DNA of 64,000 nt, from the NCBI GenBank assembly GCA_013368315.1, contig JAACJM010000197.1:93842-157841 (forward strand). Reading direction: 5' to 3'. The notes below the pieces were generated by a model. The model did not search any database, had not been told where the DNA came from, and worked only from the letters and a program-made list of their open reading frames with translations. The stretch is from Tetrapyrgos nigripes (Eukaryota > Basidiomycota > Agaricomycetes > Agaricales > Campanellaceae). A program made the position numbers and the translations under genes. Positions 44,023 through 55,728 of this stretch are shown here, piece after piece. Position 1 is the stretch's first letter; every line of letters begins with the position of its first letter.

Positions 44023-44662
44023 TATGCTGTATTATTGTGGCAAATATTATTTCCGCCTAAAAACACCATTTTCGAATGGAAAGAGGCCTCCCGCACTATC
44101 AAAAGCGTGACAAGTGACATCCGAATTGACATTCGAATCCCGAATTCAGAGAGGTCAAATATACAATTCCGAGAGTTCAAGTCCGCACTCACGAAGTTGA
44201 GTACCGAATTCATGAGCTCAACCACCGAATACATAAAATCAGTACCGAATCATATTGTGTACTATGGCGAAAAGTATTATTTCTGACTTAGAACTATTTC
44301 ATTAATCCAACAAGGCCTTCTGAACTATCAAAAGCGTGACGCGTGACGTCCGAATTGACAACAAAATGCCGAATTCAGAAAGGTGTGGATACCGAATCAA
44401 GAAGATCAACGACCGAACTTGTGAAGTGGGTACCGAATTGAGAAGATCAACGACCGAACTTGTGAAGTAGGTACCGAATCTAGAGGATTGACGTCCGAAT
44501 TCATTAAGTACGGATCAAAATTAATGCTGTGCTGAGTTGTCGGGAATGGTCCGAACACTTGCAAGTGGCCCGAAAACTTGCAGAAGTAGGACTCGAATTA
44601 GTATCTCAGTTTATATCAAATTTCACTGGGTTATCTTCACTAACACTAAAGCTTTGCTAATA
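44023..44662 (+). repeat. Left terminal inverted repeat, about 640 bp
   Basis: Contains internal repeats of ACCGAATTGAGAAGATCAACG and GAACTTGTGAAGT. Matches the complement of 55,097-55,728. The inner third carries indels between the two copies; the outer part differs at only a few positions. Confidence 0.92.
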
Positions 44663-45159
44663 AAAACTAAAGTTAAGCAGGACAGATTGAGATCCAGGAT
44701 AGTCAGGATGACCCCGCGCCACCAAGATCAAGAGAGCGGACAGTCCCTGGGCATTATGAATGCATTGTCGTTGAGCATCGAGCATCAGTGGTTACGCCTG
44801 AGCTTTTTGGTGTGTCCTGCTGCTTAGAAGTACACTGTTGTATCAGTATGATTCGAGAGCTGTCGTTTATATGATTCACGGCTTTGATACATCATGCATC
44901 AACCTTCAGGAGGAGGTTGCCTCGAGGCTGTATCCAAAGTTAAAATGTGAAATGGTGTGATACAAGAATCTGGAACATTCTTTGGTCACACCCTTAAATA
45001 CGTCTCGGCTCTTTCTTCCTGACAACCACCAACTCGTTTTTTTGTTCCTTGCTTTCTGCACATATATCCAACTTGTCGTCGTTCATTTTTGCCAATTCCT
45101 ATGGCCGAGCCTCGCCCATGCACAATACCACATTCGAGGCGGGTCAATGGCCCATGCAC

Positions 45160-48100
45160 TAGTGTTACAACGGCTCGGCTAGGCTAGGCTTCGGCTCGGC
45201 TCAGGCTGGCTCACTCAGTATTCGGCTCATAAGCCTGAATACAGTACCTGGCTTGGCTTACGCTGGGCTCGCTAGGAGCTGAGCCGCCTGCTTAGCCGCC
45301 ATTCATTGCTAAAAGGAGACATAATATAAATTACAATATATTCCAGCGTATTCAGTGAGGAGATCTTGAATTTCTCGTACACTACTGCTGCATAAGTTCC
45401 CTAATGAATGTCTGTACATCCGATGATACTCGTGCCTCTGCGTCTAAAGTCAATATCAGCTCTTCTGTCTCGTTCTCCACAGTGAAGTGTGAAGTAAAAT
45501 TAAGAGGATCTGCATGACGTAGCGCAAATTTAAGCATCTGTAATGCTTCGACAAGGATAGGCGAGAGCTTGTTTCGTCGATCAGTAATCGTCTCTTTTGC
45601 AGATGAAAATACTCTCTCGCAAGGCACAGCTGAGGCTTGTAGTGGGAGTACATCCATTGCAAGTTTGAATAATGTCGGATAAATTTTTTGCCTCTCCTAA
45701 TCAGCGGCAAGTGCCAAGAGTCAATGACTCAACATTTTGAGTATAAAATCACAGACTATTACCTGCCAATAATTGAGTGATGTGGTGCCCACTGTAGGAT
45801 CAGCAAGATAAGCATTTAGCTCTTCTTCGACTGTTGAATCTCGAGTGACATTGTGACGGCCACGCCGGGTAAACATGGCCTCTGCTTCAGATAGATGGCC
45901 TGTTCCCAGACTGTGAGATGGTTGCACATCTGCTGATCCTCGATATGTGGATAGCTACAAAAAAAGCCAGTCAGCCTGGATATTAATAGGGTTCGGGATT
46001 TCAAATGGGATTACCTTTCGGACAACCATTTGTTTTGCTCCGCGCAGGCGGTTGCCACCATCATTAAGAGCATGGAAGTAATCAAATTTGATCTCAGGAT
46101 TGACGACTAGTAGACGGTAAGTGGGAAAATCCAGTGCATCATAAGTACTGCCAGTATCTTTTACTTACCCATAGCGTAAGTATATGATGGGACATCTATC
46201 ATCTGAGCTTGGTAATCTCGAAGTTTAGCGAGTCCCACATCAATCACATCTACCATATCTGGTAGCTGGACTTTTAGCTCCTCCCACAACTCAATCATTT
46301 GCATAAAAAAAGGTAAAACATCACACAGTGTCAGTGTTCGTTCCTTGGAAAGCAGTTGCTGAAAGTTGTGAGGAACCTACAATGTAATAGGACTTGGGAA
46401 ACTAAGAACGGTTATCATGAGAGTAAACACTTACTGCGAGTACACATGAAAGTTGATCAAGGGCTTTCCAATCATTTTGTGATAGTACATATTCCATCAG
46501 ACCATAAGTCGGATTCGAGAGAAATTTTTCCATGACCTGTGAATAGAAATAAATGAGTATCAAATGCCCTTTGATATCAGCCACTGTCTTCATACGTACT
46601 TCACTCAGTTCACGTCCTTGCTTTAACATCAGTTGTGTTGAAGACCAACGGGTTTTGACATCCCGCAAAGGTTGGAGAGTCTGCTGAAATTGTGCAACCA
46701 CCAAGTCTTGAAAATCATCTCGGCGTTGCCCAGATTTCCTGATCTAAAGTATGATTAGAATATATAGCAGTCTAACCAGCATGTTGAATAATGATTACCT
46801 CACGAATACCACTCCGCAGTGTAGTCAAGGCTCCAGTCAAATTAGCAGACACACCTCTCCCCTCTCTTGTCTTATCCTCGGCAACCTCAATTGCAGCTTG
46901 ACAGGCCAAATTGATGATGTGAGGGAAGCATCTACATCACAGTTACAGTTAATTATCATATTTTCAAATGTATCATACACTCACCGTAGACGGTCGTTAT
47001 GAGAATCCCACTCAACACTCGGCCAGATAACATTGAGTTCATTAGCAAACTCAACTGCTGTTGTGTTATTTACTGATGCATTGTCCATCGTCAACCCACC
47101 CAACTATTCAAACATCAAAGACGATGTGAGAGAAATAAAAGATAGATTGCTTACCTTTGGTATGATTTGCAAACGTTCACAAAGAAACATAAGTCCCCGC
47201 GCCAGATGTTTACCAGTGTGTTTGCCAGGGACATGCAGAAAACCAATGAGTGCACACTCAAAACTCAGAATAAGATGCCCTCCCTGAGTCGCAGGCTTGC
47301 CTTCAATCCAATGAGCAGTGAGAGCCATGAAGCCCCTCAGATTTGGGTCTGACCACATGTCTTCTGTCAATGCGATCTTCCCAACAGCAGCCTATCATCA
47401 GGAAAAATCAACCATAGAATAATGAATAACAAAGTGATCCATACCTTTAAGCGGTTCTGCATATATTCAATATACTGATTCCACTTCTGAAGGATTCGTT
47501 GACGAATTGTTTCACGAGAAGGAATATCTTCATCTCGGAGTTCTTCACGCAACAGGAGGAGGAGGCGGCGAAACTGGGGATTCTCTACAACATAAATGCT
47601 CTGAAAGATACAGAAGTTTAATCAGGGTATTCATGAATGAAAAATTCTGCATACCTGATCATCGGCAACAATAAAATCCACAAGTGCATCAACAAAGGCA
47701 CCCATACTAAAGGGCACACGTTCTTCTGCTTGAATATTTCCACCCCCAACTTCAGCAGCAGGTAGGTTCTGATCATGTCGCCAGGATTCATAATCCAGCT
47801 TGTACCTTCCACCAACCTTGAATTTGAAACGATCGCAAGCGGCAAACCACACATCTTTGTGAGCTCTGGAGAAATGGTTCCGGATATTACTGATACCAGT
47901 AGACATTTCATATGATTTAACTGGGTGATTCGGATTTGACTCTTGCAATAGTCTTACACGATGTTTAGATTAAAAAAAAAGTTATTTTAATGAGTTGGGA
48001 GATACTCACTCGCAAAATGTACAATATTTTCTTTGTGTTTCTGAATCTTTTCGCACAAACTTGTGGACATCATTTGTCTTCGGGTCATCACTGCGTTTTG

Positions 48101-49658
48101 TTCCAACTCGCCTTGCAGATGATGGACGATGTGCATGAGCGATAAAGTTGGGCATACGGCCTTGTTGATTAGGGGTGCGAGTCATACGACCATGATGACG
48201 GCGGCTGGGAGTATGAGGAGTATGCTGTCTAGGGGTAGTAGATCGAGTGGCGGAGGGTCTTGTTGGAGTCTCAGGACGCTGATCTTCATCATCAGAGGAC
48301 GAGGAATGGTTGACACCACTGAAATCAAATGCCTCGCCTTCGGAACCTGAGCCCGGTGACCGAGGAATTGGGTCTAGGGCAAATGTGACAGCTTGACGGT
48401 CACCTCGTTGATGCTGTTGCGGCAAATGAATTGCATCAGATGCTGGCTGAGGTGTGGGAAGGACGTGAGAAGATGGAGGAGCTACTCGCAGTTGGGGGAG
48501 AGGAATAGGGGGAGGAGGAGGAGGAGGAGAAGATACTGGAACATCCATTCAGTATTCTCATATTCAATAAAATAGATATTTTCCATTCACCATTGAGCTG
48601 TAGCTGGAACGCTGTTTCCAATGCGCCATTGTCATGAATAATGTCATCTGGTACGTTTGTTTGGGGCCGCTGTTGAGACGTTGACCTATTTGCAGTCGCT
48701 CTCGACGTTGACCTAGCTGTGGCTGTACCTGCACGGGACCTTCGAGTATTGTGTCGTGAATTTGAGCGTGCTGGATCATCAGCGTTATTGGCCAACTGCT
48801 GCTCTGGAGGTAATCGACGAGGAGCCATTGAGGGAGTGCTTAGCAGTGTGGTGCAGACTCTCGACAGCTTAAATGTATCAGCACAGCTTCTGTCAGAGAT
48901 CGAGAACTTCACAAATCAAATACCTAGAGCATGTGGTTGTATTGTGTGATGTGATATTAAGAGCATATGAGCGGCAGATTACATTCACTGATAAGCCCTC
49001 CTGACTCATGAAGGCAGTCCACCTCAAGGCTTCATGTCGTAGATGAAACCTTAGATGGTCTTCTCTTGATGCAGACAGAGGAATGCAGGTCTTTTTTTGG
49101 TCATCAAGTAGCGGGCCAAAAACACCAGGCAAGATTGAATTGTACTAAGTATAGTGTATACACGTCTTGCCTTCTTCCCTTGTACTATAGTGTACCATAC
49201 TCCTGCCTTCTTTCCTTGTACAATAGTGTATCAGACTCGTATAACTCTGACTCGCAACTTCTTCCTGAACTACGCGGCAAAAGAATTTCAGTGACTGTCA
49301 GAAATATCGGAAATTGGTGTGGCTGTGTGGCTTCGAGAGATCTAGCAAGCAATGTAAACAGTCACTTACCATGAGAAGGGTTGTCTGTGAGACAGTCGAT
49401 GGGCAGTGGGTAGGCAGCAGGCATTGTAGAAGGGTCGGAAAGTGAGAAGAGTCAATAACGTTGCCCCAGCTTGGCTGTGAGAAAGCATTTACCAAATGTA
49501 GGAAAGCCGCGGCTCCAACCGCTAAGAACTGGCTCAGAGCCTAGTCGAGCGGCTATTACACTGGGAAAGCTCCGAGCAACATGATCCGGCTTGGCTCAGG
49601 GACAGCTCGGCTTGAGCCGGCTTTTCAGCTGGCTTTTAGCCGAGCCGTTGTAACACTA
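45160..49658. mobile_element. Complete hAT transposon, 4499 bp
   Basis: Terminal inverted repeats TAGTGTTACAACGGCTCGGC match perfectly between ends. The 8-bp duplication CCATGCAC flanks it (45,152-45,159 and 49,659-49,666). Subterminal regions are packed with GGCTCGGCT/AGCCGAGCC words, the probable transposase binding sites. One intact 13-exon transposase gene fills the inside on the minus strand. All hallmarks suggest a young, possibly still autonomous element. Confidence 0.95.
45382..48828 (-). CDS. hAT transposase, BED finger, apparently intact
   Basis: Thirteen exons from ATG at 48,828 (48,828-48,591; 48,535-48,010; 47,952-47,655; 47,600-47,445; 47,391-47,155; 47,103-46,985; 46,931-46,799; 46,743-46,600; 46,536-46,435; 46,376-46,169; 46,106-46,015; 45,954-45,763; 45,696-45,382) sum to 2760 nt, or 919 aa, all in phase. 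A disordered Ser/Pro-rich N-terminus (VSSPPPPPPPIPLPQL) leads to a BED-type finger near residues 240-290 (KYCTFC, then HFSRAHKD). The RNase-H-like core has KIALTEDMWSDPN and LTMDNASVNNTT with candidate catalytic Asp residues. The C-terminal dimerisation domain has SAVPCERVFSSAKETITDRR with the catalytic Glu. Start chosen at 48,828 as the first ATG in phase. It cuts and pastes hAT elements and could also mobilise the short hAT-like copies nearby. Confidence 0.92.
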
Positions 49659-51240
49659 CCATGCACCTGCCCAAACTACAGCCCACATTCGTCATCTAAC
49701 TGTCGAGATTGTGGGCACGCAGATGCCGACCATGTTGCAGCTGTCGACTCCATCACGCCGTTGCCATCCAGATCGCCTACGCCTGAGGTTCCTCCTCCAT
49801 CCCGGACTCATGCGCACAGTTCTCGTCATGCTGCAGGCTCGTCGCAGCCCTCCAGTAAAATCCAGGAGATCGTCGAGAACAACACGTCCCAGGCTTCAAA
49901 GAATCTATTGAAGAAGGTCCAAAAAGAAGTCAACAAGGGTCTTCGAGGAGGATCGGATCAATCCAACTCGCCATCGAAAGCCACATCTTCAACATCTAAA
50001 GCTGTCGTCAAAGCGTACGTCATCATTGATATGAGACTGAGTTCAGCCACTGACATTAGTTCTTCCTGAAGCAAACCTCAGGCATCTACCCAGAACAAAC
50101 CCAGTCGTTTTGGTTACATCCTTGTAAATGTCTGGGGCTGCAAGCAGAACACGGTATGTCTCACTATACTTGACTGCTCCAAATAGGGTTCTCACGGCGT
50201 TTTCAGAGGGGAGCAATCAGCTTGAGGTCCAACGTTGCACCAAACAAGTCTACGTATGATCATTATGTCGTGTTGGGACTGGGCGCCTCTGATCTCAAGA
50301 ATGGTATTGAAATCCCTCCTAACCTCAACCATGTCCGCCTCGTCAAATTCCTTCGTAAAATCATTCCTGCTTTCCGCTACCTATACCCCGACGACGCTAT
50401 GGATGTCAACCTCACAGAGCCATCCCCTTGGATGCTTTGCTCAAAAATGAGGAACTCTCTCGTACTTTGCCCCATCAAGCTTCCTGACTCTGGTGACCTG
50501 ATTAGGAAAGGTACTTTGGAATCTAAGGCATTCTCAGATAGGGTGGTCATCATCGGTGTGTCCTTTTATATACCATTGTCGGGTCCATCACATATGCTAA
50601 CTGTTCATTTGATACCAGCCACTCGTGAAGCAATCTCCCGAAACGATATTTGGCTAAAGTGTCCCGAGATGGAGCTCGAAACGTTCAATACCAACTGGGA
50701 GACACTAGCTGGCTTAGAGGGACGTCAGGACAGTATGTTCAAATCTTCCATTACTGTTGTTTGGATAGACCATTGACATTTACCCGTAGATGAGTCAATG
50801 AATGAAGAAGATGGGGAGGACATTTGCCCAGCACTTGCAGACCGCACGAATGCTCAGAAGAGGAAGCATGACGAGTTGTCTGAAGACGAGGATGAGGATG
50901 AAGGTAATGTTTTTGTTGTTCTCCTTTATTCACCGGTCCTAAGTGACGTCGGCTCTCTGCACAGAACAAAGGCCAGCCAAGGCCTTGCGCCGATCCATTC
51001 GGAACAAGTCGAAGGGCAAAGCTAAAGGTATGTCATGTATCCTTTTGTCTGACCAGTGTGTACTCACAGATGAATTTTGGCAGCAATAGCCTTATCCGAT
51101 GTTGACTCGGAGAACGAAGTCATTGATGTTGCTTCTGAGCTTCTTCCATTATCACCTGTAAAGAAGATCACAGACCCTTGGGATGCAAACCGCAAGTTCA
51201 CTTTGCCCCGTGCTTCGCAGTGATCTTTTAGTGACTCAAC

Positions 51241-51457
51241 AATACATATTGCCTCGTTTCACGGCTTTGAGATGTTTGGACATTCTAGACACTGCATACT
51301 GCTTACTTTACAGACATTCCTTAATCTACGGACTTATATCTCACCTCAACGATACATATTGCCTTGTTTCACTGCTTTGAGATGATTAGACATTCTAGAT
51401 ACTGCATACTGCATACTTTACAGACATTCCTTAATCTACGGACTTATCTCTCACATC
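51241..51457. repeat. Tandem duplication in 3' spacer
   Basis: A block of about 117 bp (AATACATATTGCCTCGTTTC ... AATCTACGGACTTAT) occurs twice between the convergent stops of the unknown gene and the integrase gene, with few differences. Confidence 0.85.
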
Positions 51458-51552
51458 TGACTGTCAGACTACTGCTTGACTACATGACATATCTATCACT
51501 CGACATCGTAGACCACACATTAGCTCTTTACCAGTACATAGAACCAATACAG

Positions 51553-53602
51553 TCAGTCAGGCAGGTTCAGTTGAGCCTTGATCGTATTATAAATTTCAAG
51601 TGCCCGAACCCAGTGTTCTGACTGTGGACGCCATTCAAGATCCGGCAGCTGTACTAGCAGCTCTCGGTTTCTTTTCTTCCCACTACAAATATGATAGAAC
51701 GACGGATATTCACCATTGTCCCATTCCTCCAAACGTATGTTGTAGCCGTCCGGGATGATATTGGCTTCATCTGCTTGCTGGAGACTTTGCACGAAAATAT
51801 TTTCGGCAACCTGATTGCCTGCAAACGGATTCATAACACGAGGAACCTTCACAGACGGTGCACTGAATTTATCTTCATCAGGCAACGATATGTCCTCCCA
51901 CTCTGGATCATCTTCAGTGTCTGATTCTTGATGCAACCGGGTGTCATCGAGAGCATCCTCTGGCGCATGACCAGCTCCAGTCTGACCTGGGAGTCTTTGA
52001 ACATGACCCTCTATGCCGTACCCCTCCATGATCTCATCCTCGGATAAGCTGGCACATTCATCGGGCGGGTTAGCGTTGAGATAAACACCATGCTTCAAGA
52101 GGCCATCAAGAAGCATTTCCTGAGACTTCATCAATCAAAGCATTCGAGAAACAATATGGTGACGTACATCTGGAGATTGAAGGTGTCCCATTCCTGTCAA
52201 TGGTTTACTATTCCATTCGCGCTGGAACTCTTTGCAATCTGCGTCGATTTGCTCAAGAAAAAGATGCTGTATGATCCATAGATGATATGGATTATGGCGC
52301 TGTAATCCGTGCAAGTCTTCCAGGCGAAAGAAGAATGCGCGCCATCTCCTGACAAACTGCCTTCCCACCTCTACCCAGAGCCGTTCAATCCGAGTATTAT
52401 GCGTAGATCTGAATATTTCGGAGTGAGAGACTATGTACAACGACATGAAAGAGATTCAGACACACGATCCCCATATGAATGATCCCCGGTTGGGACTGTG
52501 CTGTACAGTTATCCACACTGCAACAGCTTTGTTTTCTTTACCTCGATCACCTCGAATCCGGGACGGGACTGCATAATCCTCTACTGCTTGAACAAAAACC
52601 TCTAGAACTGTCGAGGCACGATTGTTATTGCTGGCTCGTATTCCAGTGACCTACACGTATCCTTTTTGATCATTTGCTTCATAAACAAAGCTGAGACACT
52701 TACAGTCCTTGAGTAGCCATCAACCATCCCATGAATGACTATTCCCCATAAGATCAGTTTATGGTGGCCATCCAGGTGCCAGAGAGCATGCGGTCGTAAC
52801 ACTTTATACACTCGACGTGCTATTGCTTCACGAAGAGCTGTACGGTATACCCGGCCAAGCCCGTCTACTCGATGTATCGAATCAATGACACGGGACCTCT
52901 GCAACTGCAGATTTCTATTACGCAGATGAGAAATGACGTAGTTAATGCCTGAACCTGGATGCATGTTTCTGTAGTTTTTGACCAAATCATCAAGTGCGTC
53001 ATCGGTGAGCTCGCTGTACTTGAAGTTGAGATTGTTTTCTTTGAGACGGTCACGTAGTGTCCGGTGGCTGACACCAATCGACTGTGCAAACGCCTTTCGT
53101 CGCATCTGCCTTTTTGGTGAATTGACAAGCAAAAGGAGATCAACATTGATTTCCTTGCGGGGTCGTCCAGGCTTTCCAGTAGAAACTGTTGTGACCGGTT
53201 GCAAAAAGTCAACCCGAGGATCATCTCTGGCAAGAATTAATTAGAATATATTTAGAGCTTTATTGGTTGCAGTACGAACTGATGCTTTACACTTCCTAAA
53301 GCCTGGGTCAAGTCATTGAGCAGTGCCACTAATGATACTGTGGCATCCTCTATCCAATTGGTTGATATATGCTCGGTTTGGGCAAACTCCTCTAGCGTCA
53401 ACAGAATATTTATCCCCTTCCCCGCAATCCTCTCTGCATGAATGGTGATGCGTGCTGCATCAGCTTCCATTGTGGCCACACGAGCAGCTTGAGAGTACAG
53501 AGACTCTAACTGATGATAGGCTTCATATACACTGGGCGAATATGCCTTCTCTGGAAAGGTAGAAGAAGATGGGAAAGGAGGCAGAGGTGGTAGGCCTGCC
53601 AT
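51553..53602 (-). CDS. DDE integrase (rve-like), DD34E, intact
   Basis: Five exons (53,602-53,281; 53,227-52,704; 52,650-52,466; 52,408-52,168; 52,125-51,553) give 614 aa, all in phase. The N-terminal 110 residues carry ITIHAERIAGKGINILLTL. Then KPGRPRKEINVDLLLLV, and a helix-turn-helix-like QSIGVSHRTLRDRLKENNL. The catalytic core has HALWHLDGHHKLILWGIVIH (Asp 1), GMVDGYSRTVTGIRASNNN, SRIRGDRGKENKAVAVW (Asp 2) and STHNTRIERLWVEVGRQF (Glu, 34 residues between Asp 2 and Glu). The C-terminus is acidic and ends ALEIYNTIKAQLNLPD. The core matches the integrase-core family that is abundant in Agaricomycetes and also known in animals; the exact transposon superfamily is not settled here. It lies head to head with the BTB gene and is the likely recombinase of this element. 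Confidence 0.88.
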
Positions 53603-53738
53603 TGTGAAGGGAGGATCAATCAACGATGAGTACTAGTTCTCCCTCTGAGGCTGTGAGAAATTTGCATCTGTTTGCCCTTGGTTCATGTCAGCCTCGTGCA
53701 ACTACCCTCCGCATTTACTACGTCTGACAGTCTTCTCA
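53603..53738. promoter_or_regulatory. Divergent integrase/BTB promoter
   Basis: Only 136 bp separate the two ATGs, so integrase and BTB genes must share a bidirectional promoter. The relic pair at 34,654-34,851 has the same arrangement. A CT-rich stretch precedes the BTB ATG. Confidence 0.6.
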
Positions 53739-54877
53739 ATGGCCACGGGTACAGAACTATCTCCTCACGCTGCGTTCTCCTTCCCAGGTGGAGATCTATT
53801 CATTGCCGTATGTTCATTTTCTCCATTGTTGATTAGAAGGCTGAGTATCATCTGATGCTGTCAGGTGGAGACCACGCTCTTCTGCGTTCACAAGGATGTT
53901 GTCGCAACGAGAATCATGCCGCTTCACGATGTATTGGGCTCTGGACTTCCCCAGCCAGCAGAAGGTGCTGAAGGGATTACAGCTGCCAAGCCAATTCACC
54001 TATCTGGAGTTACCACTGTCGAGTTTGAGGCGTTTCTCCAATGCATCTATGACGTGTGCGTCCCTCTTTCCTCCAGCTCTTTGATTATTCTGACATATAA
54101 TTCTCAGCAATATGCACATAGACCCGACCCCGAAGCCCGTTCACTTCTGGCTAGGTGTTCGCCGGCTCAGTGACATGTGGGAATGGCCGCAACTGACGAA
54201 TTATCGCTATGAAGCAAGTCACCAACGCTGATAATGGTGTCGTAGACCCCTTCCAGAAACTGTTGCTAGGCTACAAGTATGGGGTTATGGAATGGGTGGT
54301 GTACGCTCTACGTTCTATCTATTTTCGGGGTTCGAAAATTGCACAAGCTGTGAACAAGGATGAGTTTGGTGGTACGTACACTGTCCTCCTGAAGTTTTGC
54401 TCATCAGAGCTGATTACCTTCGCAGTGGTTTTGACAAGTGATGAGCTTCATTTTCTCAACTGGACTCTCCGTGACGGCTCAGCGCTCATTGATCGAACCA
54501 TCTCTGAGCTTATTCAGGACTGCCCTCGCATGTCATCTGCTGATGATGACGACTGGAGTTGCTCAAAATGTGATAATCATCAACGCTGCGTCAAGGCCCT
54601 CTCCGCTGGCTGGAATCATGTTCGTACCCATCTTTCTGGATTGGCTAGAGACGGAAAGTGTGGCTTGAGCTGGGATTTAATGGACTCTATTGAACGCTAT
54701 CAGTTCAATGGTATGGACCCTCGCTGCCGGGTGATTGTCATGAGGGACCTCAGTTGCCGCTTGATAGAGTTCTATCACAGGATCTGTCAGGCGGTGGCTG
54801 ATCCGTATCTTAGGTCTCGATTTGCCAGTAGAGTCAGATGTATAATTACTTCTCTGCATTGCTATTTCCTCTCTTAA
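53739..54877 (+). pseudogene. BTB/POZ-domain protein, one frameshift
   Basis: Exons 53,739-53,807, 53,865-54,055, 54,108-54,371 and 54,426-54,877. BTB core: FSFPGGDLFIAVETTLFCVH, KDVVATRIMPLHDVLGSGL, VEFEAFLQCIYDV. Then HFWLGVRRLSDMWEWPQLTN, DPFQKLLLGYKYGVMEWVVY, and a C-terminal unit VVLTSDELHFLNW, DDWSCSKCDNHQRCVKALSA, MDPRCRVIVM. The CDNHxxC block is shared with 33,585-34,653. Exon 3 is one base short for its phase: the frame changes between NYRYEA and QVTNADNGVV near 54,210. Otherwise intact, so this could be a recent lesion or an assembly error. BTB domains typically dimerise or recruit Cullin3 or chromatin partners; the link to transposition is inferred from its conserved place beside the integrase. 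Confidence 0.75.
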
Positions 54878-55096
54878 AGAGCCTACAATCCATATCACAA
54901 TTTATTAATCAGTCTACAATCTCTTCGTTGGTTCCATGCTACTTATATACTATGCTGTTTCATCCGAGTCTAGTCCAGGAAGATAGGTACATAACTTAGG
55001 GCAACGACATGCAGCTTTAGTTTATCTTATGATCTGAGAATTGACCTTCAAATTCCAGTGGCGCAAATTTGAGAGAGGCCGTGCACGAGATAGCAA

Positions 55097-55728
55097 AGCT
55101 TCAGTGTTAGTCGTGATAACCCAGTGAGATTTGATATAAACTCAGATGCTGATTCGGGTCTGCAAGTATTCGGATCTCTCCATGACGATTCAGCATCGTA
55201 ATAATTTGGATTCGGTACTTACTTAGTGAATTCGGACGTCAATCCTCTCAATTCGGTACACTTCTTTTAATTCGGCACTTACTTCACGCATTCTCGGTCG
55301 TTGATCTTCTCAATTCGGTACCCACTTCACAAGTTCGGTCGTTGATCTTCTTGATTCAGTACCCACACCTTTCTGAATTCGGCATTTTGTTGTCAATTCG
55401 GACGTCACGCGTCACGCTTTTGATAGTTCAGAAGGCCTTGTTGGATTAATGAAATAGTTCTAAGTCAGAAATAATACTTTTCGCCATAGTACACAATATG
55501 ATTCGGTACTGATTTTATGTATTCGGTGGTTGAGCTCATGAATTCGGTACTCAACTTCGTGAGTGCGGACTTGAACTCTCGGAATTGTATATTTGACCTC
55601 TCTGAATTCGGGATTCGAATGTCAATTCGGATGTCACTTGTCACGCTTTTGATAGTGCGGGAGGCCTCTTTCCATTCAAAAATGGTGTTTTTAGGCGGAA
55701 ATAATATTTGCCACAATAATACAGCATA
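55097..55728 (-). repeat. Right terminal inverted repeat, about 630 bp
   Basis: Complement of 44,023-44,662. Ends at CAGCATA. Lies 220 bp after the BTB stop codon. Confidence 0.92.

Larger units (their letters stand above)
45101..51223 (+). pseudogene. Unrecognised 422-aa gene, split by hAT
   Basis: Exon 1 is cut by the hAT element after 59 bp (45,101-45,159) and resumes at 49,667. Without the hAT and one 8-bp duplication, seven exons (to 50,014; 50,072-50,153; 50,207-50,555; 50,619-50,732; 50,790-50,903; 50,965-51,027; 51,084-51,223) give 422 aa with every phase correct. N-terminus (about 1-45): a Cys/His cluster, PCTCPNYSPHSSSNC, RDCGHADADH. Then a Ser/Pro-rich linker, a helix SKNLLKKVQKEVNKGL, and a core FGYILVNVWGCKQNTRGA, NHVRLVKFLRKIIPAFRYLY, SPWMLCSKM. 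Last come an acidic tract (KHDELSEDEDEDEG) and a basic one (ALRRSIRNKSKGKAK), resembling a nuclear DNA-binding or chromatin protein. I do not recognise the family. The start is preceded by a CT-rich stretch. It converges on the integrase gene with 330 bp between stops. Confidence 0.8.
44023..55728. mobile_element. Large TIR element: BTB + DDE integrase + unknown gene
   Basis: Inverted repeats of about 635 bp (44,023-44,662 and 55,097-55,728) begin TATGCTGTATTATTGTGGCA and are almost identical over their outer 390 bp. Inside are three genes. An unrecognised plus-strand gene (45,101-51,223) converges on a DDE integrase gene (53,602-51,553). The integrase gene is head to head with a BTB gene (53,739-54,877). 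A complete hAT element (45,160-49,658) is nested in the first gene; without it the unit is about 7.2 kb. No target duplication is visible. The integrase is the obvious candidate for mobilising the unit; that is inference. Confidence 0.72.

Noticed and set aside
44035..44286. Identical 83-aa frames at 44,035 and 55,465-55,935 as a conserved gene
   Set aside because: They are the two arms of the terminal inverted repeat; the frame is repeat-derived, lacks introns or motifs, and is open on both strands.
49581..50069. Open frame from 49,581 as an independent gene start
   Set aside because: Its first codons lie in the hAT terminal repeat. The real exon begins at 45,101 and is split by the insertion.
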